64,000 nt of DNA from Fimenecus sp045655645 (GTDB lineage: Bacteria > Bacillota > Clostridia > Oscillospirales > Acutalibacteraceae). Made by a program: the position numbers and the translations under genes. Shown piece after piece: positions 34,188 to 41,883 of this stretch. A model generated the notes under the pieces. The model worked only from the letters and a program-made list of their open reading frames with translations. It did no database searches and was not told the origin of the DNA. Position 1 is the first letter of the stretch, and every line of letters begins with the position of its first letter. Location of the stretch: positions 3,095-67,094 of the forward strand of contig JAZOPS010000047.1 in the NCBI GenBank assembly GCA_045655645.1, read 5' to 3'.

Positions 34188-34217
34188 TAGGGGACGATGC
34201 CCACATCGTCCCTTTTT
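34188..34217 (+). terminator. Terminator built from the GTAGGGGACGATG repeat
   Basis: GGGACGATG (34191-34199), loop CCCA, CATCGTCCC (34204-34212), T5. It ends hisHF. The 13-bp GTAGGGGACGATG is identical to that at 3256. Confidence 0.85.
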
Positions 34218-34228
34218 ATTTTATTCTA

Positions 34229-34294
34229 TTGACATTCTATTAGAATTATGTTAGAATTCTAATAGAAAACATATAAAAAGGAGATAGAATTCTA
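34229..34294 (+). promoter_or_regulatory. Promoter with two TAGAATTCTA operators
   Basis: TTGACA (34229-34234), 17-bp spacer, TAGAAT (34252-34257). A perfect 13-7-13 inverted repeat TTCTATTAGAATT...AATTCTAATAGAA (34235-34267) covers the spacer and -10 box. The 10-bp palindrome TAGAATTCTA occurs exactly twice, at 34252-34261 (on the -10) and 34285-34294 (on the start codon), 33 bp apart. This is strong evidence for a dimeric repressor acting on this small operon. Confidence 0.85.
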
Positions 34295-34641
34295 TGAATT
34301 ACGAGAAAATTATAGTTGAGTTATTGTCAAGAATTCAGGTTTTAGAAGAAAAAGTAGATGCTTTAATGGAACAACAAGAAAACAAAAAGAAAAATGGGGG
34401 AGAAAAAATGACAACAGAACAAATCCGTGAGTATATTAAAGAACTTAAAAGAAAAGCAAGAGCATCTGGTAAAGAAACTCTTGTTTTAAGGTCGGGAGAC
34501 ATTCATAAAGATTTAAACCTTAAAGATACTATGCCATCTGTTTGTAATGCTATGAGACAGTGTATGAATTTTGGAGATGTTGTTTTGCATACAACCCCAA
34601 GTGGAAATTCATCTACAATAGAAATTGAATATAAATTATAA
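34294..34641 (+). CDS. Unknown protein with coiled coil and possible DNA-binding C-domain
   Basis: Protein of 115 aa, family not recognised by name. Residues 1-30 look like a dimerising coiled coil (LLSRIQVLEEKVDALMEQQ), then a Lys/Asn-rich linker, then a compact conserved-looking domain from about residue 38: MTTEQIREYIKELKRKA, LVLRSGDIHKDLNL, MPSVCNAMRQCM, TTPSGNSSTIEIEY. The order helix-helix-(S/A)GDIHK-helix-strand-strand resembles a winged helix-turn-helix, which agrees with the double operator upstream. Autorepression is my inference. AAGGAG is 11 nt before the ATG. A 32-aa ORF follows 15 nt downstream. Confidence 0.7.
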   Translation: MNYEKIIVELLSRIQVLEEKVDALMEQQENKKKNGGEKMTTEQIREYIKELKRKARASGKETLVLRSGDIHKDLNLKDTMPSVCNAMRQCMNFGDVVLHTTPSGNSSTIEIEYKL

Positions 34642-34656
34642 TAGTAGGTGAGCGTA

Positions 34657-34755
34657 ATGACGAGAAATATTAAAAGGGGAAGAAAAACCGGACTTTTTGT
34701 TGGTGGTGTATTGTTTGGATTAGTTCGTGGTATATTCTTTAAAAATAAATATTGA
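34657..34755 (+). CDS. 32-aa basic membrane mini-protein
   Basis: A small reading frame with a good ribosome site (AGGTGAGCG, 7 nt before ATG). It begins MTRNIKRGRKTGLFVGG and ends FKNKY. A basic N-terminus precedes one short hydrophobic stretch (LFVGGVLFGLV), which resembles the opening of DUF6110-type proteins but stops much earlier. It is in line with the autoregulated gene at 34294 and ends before a strong terminator. It could be a genuine small membrane peptide or a truncated remnant. Confidence 0.5.
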   Translation: MTRNIKRGRKTGLFVGGVLFGLVRGIFFKNKY

Positions 34756-34763
34756 TAACTAAA

Positions 34764-34795
34764 AACGGCGAGGGTAACCTCGCCGTTAATTTTGC
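34764..34795 (+). terminator. Intrinsic terminator
   Basis: AACGGCGAGG (34764-34773), loop GTAA, CCTCGCCGTT (34778-34787), then AATTTT. It closes the 34294-34755 operon. Confidence 0.88.
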
Positions 34796-34818
34796 GCTTC
34801 GTGTTTTGCATTTTGCAC

Positions 34819-35346
34819 TTATTCAATCACTTCACAAACATCTGTGAGTGGTTTTCTAACCTTATTTCTCGGTGCTTCATCTGCAGAATATCCGGTTGCG
34901 ATAACAAGTCTTATTTTATCTTCAATGCCGAAATATTCACGGACTTTGTCTTCTTCAACCATACCGATAATGCAAGTGCCAAGACCTAAATCTGCTGCTT
35001 GCAAGCAATAATGTGCAACTGAAAGACCAATATCATTTTGTGCCCATCTCTGCTTGTCTTTAACCTTTTCTTCAACGAAAGGCTTAAGTGTAGCGGGTTG
35101 TTCAGTAACGATAGCGAATGCAGGACAATTCTGCACGAATTTGTTAGCGCCGTTTGGCTGAATACAATCTCTTATTTTTTCTGCATTTTCTCCACCATTT
35201 ATAATATAATATTTCCAAGGCTGTGAGTTGCAAGCAGATGGTGAAAGTCTTGCTGCGTCAACACATTTAATGAGCAAATCTGTGCTAACAGGCTCACCGT
35301 TGTAGTTTCTGCAACTTTCTCTTTTTAAAATAAGTTCACTAAACAT
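34819..35346 (-). CDS. Nitroreductase-family flavoprotein
   Basis: Protein of 175 aa. RESCRNYNGEPV (FMN-binding Arg), SPSACNSQPWKYYII, LSVAHYCLQAADLGLGTCIIG and the C-terminal IATGYSADEAPRNKVRKPL are the usual features of the small FMN-dependent NAD(P)H nitroreductase superfamily. Such proteins reduce nitro compounds, quinones or enones, or handle flavin chemistry. Single gene, transcribed leftward; AGGAGA lies upstream of the ATG. Confidence 0.92.
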   Translation of the reverse strand: MFSELILKRESCRNYNGEPVSTDLLIKCVDAARLSPSACNSQPWKYYIINGGENAEKIRDCIQPNGANKFVQNCPAFAIVTEQPATLKPFVEEKVKDKQRWAQNDIGLSVAHYCLQAADLGLGTCIIGMVEEDKVREYFGIEDKIRLVIATGYSADEAPRNKVRKPLTDVCEVIE

Positions 35347-35418
35347 AAATATTTCTCCTAAAATTATTATAAACTAATTATATACTAAAAATATCATATC
35401 TTCAATAACAATTTATTA

Positions 35419-35447
35419 TAGACTTTTTTACATATATTTGTTAAAAT
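35419..35447 (+). promoter_or_regulatory. Putative pncB-ppa promoter
   Basis: TAGACT (35419-35424), 17-bp spacer, TAAAAT (35442-35447), 19 nt before the pncB ATG. The short leader contains the AAAAGGTGAT ribosome site. Confidence 0.5.
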
Positions 35448-35465
35448 AATAAAAGGTGATTATAT

Positions 35466-36908
35466 ATGAAAAGAAATCTTTCATTGATGACAGAGCTTTA
35501 TGAATTAACAATGGCAAACGGCTTTTTAGAAAACGGAAAAGCCGACGAAATTGCATATTTTGACTTGTTCTTTAGAAAAGTGCCCGATAACGGTGGCTTT
35601 GCAGTATTTGCAGGTCTTTCACAGATAATTGAATATGTTAAAAATCTCTCTTTCACAGAAGACGATTTGAGCTTTCTTCGTGATAATGGAATTTCAGAAG
35701 AATTTATTGAATATCTTCGTGATTTTAAGTTTCGATGTGACATCTGGTCTGTACCAGAAGGTACACCAATTTTCCCAAATGAACCCGTTGTCAAAGTGCG
35801 CGGCCCAATTATCCAAGCACAGCTTATTGAAACAATCTTACTTGTTTGTATGAACTCTCAAAGCCTTATTGCTACAAAGGCAAATAGATTTGTCCGTGCA
35901 GCAAAGGGCACAGCGGTTGCTGAATTCGGCACTCGTCGTGCAACAAGCTTTGACTCGGCTTATTATGGCTCTCGTGCGGCTTTTATTGGTGGATGCATCG
36001 GTACATCGGGTGTGTCGCAAGGTAAAGATTTCAAAATTCCAACAATGAATGCAATGATTCACAGCTGGGTGCAGATGTTTGACTCTGAATATGAAGCGTT
36101 TTGTGAATATGCAAAACTTTATCCCGATGATTGCTCACTTGTGATTGATACTTATGACACTCTTAAAAGTGGTGTTCCAAATGCAATCAAGGCATTTGAT
36201 GATGTGCTCAAACCAATGGGCAAACGCCCTGCGGGTGTGCGAATTGACTCGGGTGATATTACTTATCTTTCAAAGAAAGTTCGCAAAATGCTTGATGAAG
36301 CGGGCTATCCCGATTGTAACATTATCGCGTCAAATTCACTTGACGAATATATTATCAACGACATGATTTTGCAAGGTGCAAAGGTTGATTGCTTTGTGGT
36401 TGGTGAACGCCTTATCAACTCTGCATCATCACCACTTTTCAGCGGTGTTTATAAACTTTGTGCAACAGAAAAGAATGGTGAAATTATTCCAAAAATCAAC
36501 TTGTCAGAGAATGTTAGCAAAATCACAACACCACATTCAAAAATGCTCTATCGTCTTTTTGACTGTGACACAGGCAAGGCTATCGCTGATGTTTTGACTC
36601 TCGAAAACGAAGAAATCGACGAAAGCAAGCCTTATACACTCTTTGACCCTGACTTTACATGGAAACGCAAAGAAGTTGAAAACTTTGTTGCGAGAAAGTT
36701 ACTTGTTCCTGTTTTCGTGAAAGGCGAGTGTGTTTATAAAGAACCATCACTTGACGAAATTCGTGATTATTGTTCTGAACAGATTGATAATTTGTGGGAA
36801 GAAGTTAAACGATTTGAAAATCCACACACTTATTATGTTGACTTGTCCGAAGACCTTTGGAGAGTCAGAAAAGAACTCATTGAAGAACATAAAGGAGTTA
36901 AGAAATAA
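35466..36908 (+). CDS. pncB: Nicotinate phosphoribosyltransferase
   Basis: Protein of 480 aa. The LMTELYELTMANGFLENG opening, EFGTRRATSFDSAYYGSRAAFIGG (catalytic His/Arg region in this class), GVRIDSGDI and SNSLDEYI are hallmarks of the Firmicute NAPRTase. It salvages nicotinate with PRPP and ATP to nicotinate mononucleotide and PPi, complementing the de novo nadB-nadC pair at 4-6 kb. It overlaps ppa by one base (TAATG), so the enzyme that removes its PPi product is made with it. Confidence 0.96.
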   Translation: MKRNLSLMTELYELTMANGFLENGKADEIAYFDLFFRKVPDNGGFAVFAGLSQIIEYVKNLSFTEDDLSFLRDNGISEEFIEYLRDFKFRCDIWSVPEGTPIFPNEPVVKVRGPIIQAQLIETILLVCMNSQSLIATKANRFVRAAKGTAVAEFGTRRATSFDSAYYGSRAAFIGGCIGTSGVSQGKDFKIPTMNAMIHSWVQMFDSEYEAFCEYAKLYPDDCSLVIDTYDTLKSGVPNAIKAFDDVLKPMGKRPAGVRIDSGDITYLSKKVRKMLDEAGYPDCNIIASNSLDEYIINDMILQGAKVDCFVVGERLINSASSPLFSGVYKLCATEKNGEIIPKINLSENVSKITTPHSKMLYRLFDCDTGKAIADVLTLENEEIDESKPYTLFDPDFTWKRKEVENFVARKLLVPVFVKGECVYKEPSLDEIRDYCSEQIDNLWEEVKRFENPHTYYVDLSEDLWRVRKELIEEHKGVKK

Positions 36909-37435
36909 TGAATATCTGGCACGATATTGATGCATCAAGAATAACAAGAAAAGACTTTGAAGCAGTAATTGAAATTTCAAAGGGTAGCAAAATGAAATAT
37001 GAGTTAGATAAAGAAACAGGTCTTTTGAAGCTCGACCGTGTTCTTCACACATCAACTCACTATCCTGCAAACTATGGCTTTATTCCAAAGACTTATGCAG
37101 ATGACAATGACCCGTTGGATGTTCTTGTGCTTTGTACTGAACAAATTGAACCAATGGCTCTTGTACGCTGTTATCCAATCGGTGTAATTTCTATGATTGA
37201 TGGTGGCCACGCAGACGATAAGATTATCGCAATTCCTTTTGGTGACCCAACTTATAACGAATATAAGGACATTAGCCAGCTTCCAAAACACAAATTTGAC
37301 GAAATGATACACTTTTTTAAGGTGTATAAAATGCTTGAAAATAAAGATACGGCTATCGATGAGGCAAAGGGTGCTTTGGCAGCAGTTGAAATCATTGAAG
37401 ATGCAATCGAAGGCTATAAAAAGAAATTTGGATAA
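36908..37435 (+). CDS. ppa: Inorganic pyrophosphatase, family I
   Basis: Protein of 175 aa. The active-site motif DDNDPLDVLVL with catalytic aspartates, NYGFIPKTYADDND, and GDPTYNEYKDISQLP with KHKFDEMIHFFKVYK are all present. It hydrolyses PPi, pulling the upstream nicotinate phosphoribosyltransferase reaction forward. Translationally coupled to pncB. Confidence 0.95.
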   Translation: MNIWHDIDASRITRKDFEAVIEISKGSKMKYELDKETGLLKLDRVLHTSTHYPANYGFIPKTYADDNDPLDVLVLCTEQIEPMALVRCYPIGVISMIDGGHADDKIIAIPFGDPTYNEYKDISQLPKHKFDEMIHFFKVYKMLENKDTAIDEAKGALAAVEIIEDAIEGYKKKFG

Positions 37436-37452
37436 TTAAATATTTTAACAAA

Positions 37453-37488
37453 AAACACTCTATTCTTTAAGGAATAGGGTGTTTTTTT
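37453..37488 (+). terminator. Intrinsic terminator after ppa
   Basis: A 13-bp stem with one G-T pair (37453-37465 with 37472-37484), loop TTTAAG, then a T run. It isolates the dcw cluster from the upstream genes. Confidence 0.9.
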
Positions 37489-37558
37489 ATTATTTTTTAC
37501 TTCGTCATATTTGACAAAATTTGACAGAAAATTTTGGTAATAGATTATAAAAAAACTA

Positions 37559-37637
37559 TTGATTTTTTATATTATATGTATTATAATAACTCGTGTGGTG
37601 AGAAAATGCACCCAAAATTCATAAAAGTGGTGAAAAT
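37559..37637 (+). promoter_or_regulatory. dcw promoter with MraZ-box-like direct repeats
   Basis: TTGATT (37559-37564), 17-bp spacer, TATAAT (37582-37587). Downstream of the start point two direct repeats GTGGTGA-(g)AAAAT occur at 37595 and 37627, 32 bp apart (three helical turns). Short tandem direct repeats at the mraZ promoter are the known binding targets of MraZ. A second possible promoter uses TTGACA at 37521. Confidence 0.65.
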
Positions 37638-37678
37638 CTTAAAAATTAACTAAGATTTGGAAGGAGTGAAAATTTAAT

Positions 37679-38083
37679 ATGGCATTTAATAGCACGTATT
37701 TCCATAGCCTTGATGCAAAAAACAGAATTTTCATTCCTGCAAAATTCCGTGACCAGCTTGGCGAAGAGTTTGTTATCTTCAAGGGTGGCGAAAAGTGTTT
37801 GTATGTTTACACAAAAGAAACCTTTGAAAAAATCAGCGAACAGTTCATCAATCACCCAAACCGTGAAGTGCAAAGAGCATTCTTCAGTCAGGTTGTTGAA
37901 GTAGCTCCTGATAAACAGGGTAGAGCAACTCTTACAGCAGACCAAGTCGAACATGCAGATTTAACAAAAGATGTTGCGATTATCGGTGCAGGTCAAAGAA
38001 TTGAAATCTGGGCAACAGAAAACTTTAAAGCAGATGTTAAACCACTTCACGAACTCATCAACTTTGATGACTTCCACTTCTAA
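37679..38083 (+). CDS. mraZ: Transcriptional regulator MraZ
   Basis: Protein of 134 aa with two AbrB-like (SpoVT) half-barrels: LDAKNRIFIPAKFRDQLG near residue 11 and PDKQGRATLTADQVEHADL near residue 77. First gene of the division/wall cluster and, in the bacteria studied, a DNA-binding regulator of that cluster. AAGGAG precedes the ATG by 11 nt. The direct repeats just upstream are the expected target. Confidence 0.95.
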   Translation: MAFNSTYFHSLDAKNRIFIPAKFRDQLGEEFVIFKGGEKCLYVYTKETFEKISEQFINHPNREVQRAFFSQVVEVAPDKQGRATLTADQVEHADLTKDVAIIGAGQRIEIWATENFKADVKPLHELINFDDFHF

Positions 38084-38095
38084 TTGGAGAACATT

Positions 38096-39010
38096 ATGGA
38101 TTTTCAACATATTTCAGTTTTGTTCGACGAAACAATCGAATCGCTTGATATAAAACCTGATGGTCTTTATGTTGACTGTACTTGCGGTGGCGCAGGTCAT
38201 TCAAGTGCGATTCTTAAAAATATAAAAAATGGCACCTTGGTAGCCATTGACCGCGACCCCGATGCCATAAAAGTAATAAACGAACGAATTGGTTCAAATG
38301 ATTGCGTAGAAATAGTTAACGACAATTTCTTTAATATAAAAAACATTCTTGGCGATAGAAAAGCAGATGGAATTCTCGCTGACTTGGGTGTCAGCTCATT
38401 TCAACTTGATACTGCTGAAAGGGGATTTTCATTTCATAAAGATGCACCCCTTGATATGAGAATGAGCAAAAGCGGTAAAAGTGCCTTTGATGTTGTCAAT
38501 ACTTATTCAGAACAAGAACTCGGCAATATTATTTATAAGTATGGCGAAGAAAAATTCTCTCGCAATATCGCAAAGAATATAGTTAAAGCAAGAAGCGAAA
38601 AACCAATTGAAACAACAATTGAACTTGCAGAGATTATAAAAGATTCTGTCCCTGCTAAATATCGCAGAGACGGTCATCCGGCAAGAAAAACATTTCAAGC
38701 AATTCGAATTGAAGTTAATGATGAACTGGCAGGACTTAGCCAAGCGGTCAGTGATATGTTTGACTGCTTGAAAGTGGGCGGAAAACTTTCAATCATAACA
38801 TTCCACTCTCTTGAAGACCGAGCGGTTAAAGAAACTTTTAAAAAGTTTACAGAAGGTTGCACTTGTCCAAAAGAATTTCCGGTTTGTGTTTGTGGCAATA
38901 CGCCATCGGGGAAAATCATAAACAGGGGAATAAGTGCAAAACAAAACGAATTAGATATGAACAACAGAAGTCGAAGTGCAAGACTTCGTACTATCGAGAA
39001 AATAAAGTAG
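38096..39010 (+). CDS. rsmH: 16S rRNA m4C1402 methyltransferase
   Basis: Protein of 304 aa. HISVLFDETIESL, the SAM motif VDCTCGGAGHSSAIL, LADLGVSSFQLD and the C-terminal SIITFHSLEDRAVKETF are the RsmH (MraW) signature. It methylates the N4 of C1402 in 16S rRNA. A TTG at 38084 is also in frame, but GGAGA lies 6 nt before the ATG at 38096. Second gene of the dcw cluster, as usual. Confidence 0.96.
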   Translation: MDFQHISVLFDETIESLDIKPDGLYVDCTCGGAGHSSAILKNIKNGTLVAIDRDPDAIKVINERIGSNDCVEIVNDNFFNIKNILGDRKADGILADLGVSSFQLDTAERGFSFHKDAPLDMRMSKSGKSAFDVVNTYSEQELGNIIYKYGEEKFSRNIAKNIVKARSEKPIETTIELAEIIKDSVPAKYRRDGHPARKTFQAIRIEVNDELAGLSQAVSDMFDCLKVGGKLSIITFHSLEDRAVKETFKKFTEGCTCPKEFPVCVCGNTPSGKIINRGISAKQNELDMNNRSRSARLRTIEKIK

Positions 39011-39029
39011 AAAGAAAAGGAAGAGAAGG

Positions 39030-39545
39030 ATGGCACAGTATAACAGATACGAGTCATATAAATTTGAATATTTCGAGCCGAAAACTGTATCAACAAGCAG
39101 TGCCGCTCCTAAGATAAAAGAAGAGCCAAAGAAAGCTCCACAGCTGAAGCTTGTTCAACAGCCAAAGCCAACTCGTGCACAAATTCAAAACGAGGCAAGG
39201 CAGTCTGCAATGCAGGCAAGAAAAATCTTGGCAGTTGCTTGTGCCGTTATAATCTTTATGGCAATGGTTATTTATAGCCGTGTGCAACTTGACGAAATCA
39301 ACCGTGAAATTCAACAGGTTGAAAGTGCAATGAAAATTGCTCAAAGTGATACGGTAAGACTTAACAATAGCCTTAGCTCAGTTATATCAATCAATAAAGT
39401 TGAAGATTACGCACTTAATGTGTTGGGTATGGTTAAGGTTCAAGATTATCAAGTTGTTTATGTTGACTTGTCGGGTGAAGACTCAGTAGTAATGGCGAAT
39501 GGCAAAACAACTGACGGTATGGTTATAAACGAAGAAATACAATAA
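39030..39545 (+). CDS. FtsL-like cell division protein
   Basis: Protein of 171 aa: a polar, Lys/Pro/Gln-rich cytoplasmic N-terminus of about 65 residues, one membrane helix (about residues 67-86), then a coiled coil (VQLDEINREIQQVESAMKIA) and a C-terminal extracellular end with DYALNVLGMVK, a segment typical of FtsL/DivIC-type proteins. Its place between rsmH and the PASTA PBP is that of ftsL. It would recruit the divisome with DivIB (FtsQ) and DivIC. The sequence is fast-evolving, so the call rests mainly on topology and position. Confidence 0.82.
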   Translation: MAQYNRYESYKFEYFEPKTVSTSSAAPKIKEEPKKAPQLKLVQQPKPTRAQIQNEARQSAMQARKILAVACAVIIFMAMVIYSRVQLDEINREIQQVESAMKIAQSDTVRLNNSLSSVISINKVEDYALNVLGMVKVQDYQVVYVDLSGEDSVVMANGKTTDGMVINEEIQ

Positions 39546-39566
39546 TATATAATAGATGAAAGCAAA

Positions 39567-39595
39567 GAGAGTTGAGAAATCTTAACTCTCGTTTT
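39567..39595 (+). terminator. Weak internal hairpin in the dcw cluster
   Basis: GAGAGTTGAG (39567-39576), loop AAAT, CTTAACTCTC (39581-39590) with one G-T pair, followed by GTTTT. It could lower expression of the downstream wall genes or be an RNA processing site. Confidence 0.45.
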
Positions 39596-39640
39596 GTGCT
39601 ATTTTAGGATAGTGTTACATTGTGGAGAGGAGACGAAGAA

Positions 39641-41857
39641 ATGAATAAAAAACCTACAAAAAATATGTCATTGCGTTCACATATTGCGTTTTTTGGATTT
39701 GCTCTTTTCTTGTTAGTGCTTATCGGTAACCTTTTTTGGATTCAATTAATAAATGGTGAAGAATATAGACTCAAAGCAGAAAGAAATCAGTTGAGTGACA
39801 CAATTGTTAATGCTCATCGTGGCACAATTTACGACTCAAATATGAAAGTCATTGCACAAAGTGCTTCTGCTTGGCTTGTTTACATAAATCCATCAAAAAT
39901 TACAACAGATGAACAAAAATCATTGCTTATAAAATATTTTACAGAAAATTTTGAACTCAATGCAGAAACAATTGAGAAAAAGGTTAATAAAAGCTCAAGT
40001 GGCTACGAAAAAATAGTTGGTCAAATCAGTAACGATGAAAAAAATGCTCTTAAAGAATTTATAAAAGAGAACAAAGACCACAAACTCAATATGATTGTCG
40101 GCATCGACCCCGATACAAAACGCTATTATCCACTTGGCTCATTTGCATCAACAGTTGTTGGCTTCACAGGCTCAGGCGATACAGGTAGAGCGGGTGTAGA
40201 ACTTCAATATAACGAAGAACTTACAGGTAAACCTGGTAGAATTATCACAGCCGAAAATGCTCTTGCAGATGCAATGCCTAATGACTATGAAACAACTTAT
40301 GATGCAGAGCAAGGTCACAGCTTGGTTCTTACAATCGACGAAGTTATTCAATATTATCTTGAACAGCAATTACAGCAAGCAGTTGAAGATTCAGAAGCTA
40401 AACATGCTTACGGTATTGTAATGGATGTTAAAACAGGCGCAATTCTTGGAATGACAACAAAGCCTGACTATGACCTTAACGAGCCATATACAATAACATC
40501 AAACAAAGTTTTAGAAGAAATTGAAGCATTGCAAGATGAAGATGCAAAGAGCAATGCAAAACTTGAAGCACAATATTCTCAATGGCGTAACCGAGTTGTA
40601 AGTGACGCTTATGACCCGGGTTCTGTTTTCAAGGTAATTATGGCAGCTTCAGCACTTGAAGAAGGCGTAATTACAACCGAAACAACTCATGTTTGTAATT
40701 CATCTGTCAAAGTTGCAGACCATGTTCAAAGTTGCTATCTTGGCGTTGCTCATGGCACAATAACAGTTCGACAGGCGTTGCCAACATCATGTAATACATT
40801 CTTTATCACATTGGGTCAAAAAATGGGTAAAGAAATGTTCTTTAAATATTTTGAAGGCTTTGGATTTACAGAAACAACTGGTATTGACCTTCCTGCTGAA
40901 GCAGCACCAGTACCGGGCAAAAGCTATTATACTCTTGATAAAATGGGTATTTCAGAACTTTCATCAGCATCATTCGGTCAAACATTCCAAGTAACACCAA
41001 TTCAGGTTATAACTGCTGTTGCGTCTCTTGGTAATGGTGGCAAACTTATGAAACCTTATATTGTTTCAAAGATTATTGATGAAAACGGAAATCTTGTTTC
41101 AGAAAACAAACCAACAGTAAGAAGACAGGTTATTTCAGAAAAAACAGCTAACCTTATGCGTGAGCTTATGGAAGAAGTTTGTATTTCTGGTTCAGCAAAA
41201 AATGCTTATGTAGCAGGTTACCATGTTGCTGGTAAAACAGGTACAAGTGAAAAACTTCAGGTACCTGGTCAAAATATCGCGTCATTTGCAGGTTATGCTC
41301 CTGCTAATGACCCACAAATAGCAATTCTTGTTGCTATTGACGAGCCAAGAAAAGGTGCTACAACAGGTGGTGCTATTGCGGCTCCAATTGCAGGTCGAAT
41401 TTTAGAGAATGTATTAACTTATCTCAATGTTGACCCACAATATAGCGACGAAGAATTGGCAAAAGCAACAGTTACAGCGCCAAATCTCGTTGGCATTAAA
41501 GCAAATGTAGTTAAATCAAAAGCAAGCGGATTTACAGTAAAAGTTGTTGGAAATGGTGATACAGTTGTTTCACAAATTCCATCTGCTAAACAGTCAATGC
41601 CAAAGGGTGGAATTATTGTTGTTTATACAGAAGAAAATGCTGATAAACAAACAGCAAAAATTCCTGACCTTACAAACATGTCAATTGCAGAAGCAAACAG
41701 AGTTGCTGTGAATTCAGGCTTTAATATTAAAGTTGCAGGCACAACACAGGGTGGCGAAGTTGTTTCATATAAACAGAATATCACCCCTGGCGCAACTTAT
41801 TCACAAGGTACGGTTATTACGGTTTACTTCCGCTCAAAAGTGAATGTAGCCGATTAA
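39641..41857 (+). CDS. Class B penicillin-binding protein with PASTA domains (SpoVD/FtsI type)
   Basis: Protein of 738 aa: N-terminal membrane anchor (about residues 12-32), dimerisation domain, transpeptidase domain, and two C-terminal PASTA domains (about 605-660 and 668-735). The active site is Ser328-x-x-Lys331 in DPGSVFKVIM, Ser383-Cys-Asn385, and Lys532-Thr-Gly. It cross-links septal or spore-cortex peptidoglycan together with the SEDS protein FtsW encoded further down. The start at 39641 has GGAGAGGAGACGAAGAA before it; the longer frame to 39620 is not needed. Whether this is vegetative FtsI or sporulation SpoVD cannot be decided from sequence. Confidence 0.94.
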   Translation: MNKKPTKNMSLRSHIAFFGFALFLLVLIGNLFWIQLINGEEYRLKAERNQLSDTIVNAHRGTIYDSNMKVIAQSASAWLVYINPSKITTDEQKSLLIKYFTENFELNAETIEKKVNKSSSGYEKIVGQISNDEKNALKEFIKENKDHKLNMIVGIDPDTKRYYPLGSFASTVVGFTGSGDTGRAGVELQYNEELTGKPGRIITAENALADAMPNDYETTYDAEQGHSLVLTIDEVIQYYLEQQLQQAVEDSEAKHAYGIVMDVKTGAILGMTTKPDYDLNEPYTITSNKVLEEIEALQDEDAKSNAKLEAQYSQWRNRVVSDAYDPGSVFKVIMAASALEEGVITTETTHVCNSSVKVADHVQSCYLGVAHGTITVRQALPTSCNTFFITLGQKMGKEMFFKYFEGFGFTETTGIDLPAEAAPVPGKSYYTLDKMGISELSSASFGQTFQVTPIQVITAVASLGNGGKLMKPYIVSKIIDENGNLVSENKPTVRRQVISEKTANLMRELMEEVCISGSAKNAYVAGYHVAGKTGTSEKLQVPGQNIASFAGYAPANDPQIAILVAIDEPRKGATTGGAIAAPIAGRILENVLTYLNVDPQYSDEELAKATVTAPNLVGIKANVVKSKASGFTVKVVGNGDTVVSQIPSAKQSMPKGGIIVVYTEENADKQTAKIPDLTNMSIAEANRVAVNSGFNIKVAGTTQGGEVVSYKQNITPGATYSQGTVITVYFRSKVNVAD

Positions 41858-41883
41858 AATTTAATAGAGAGGTATCAACTCAA

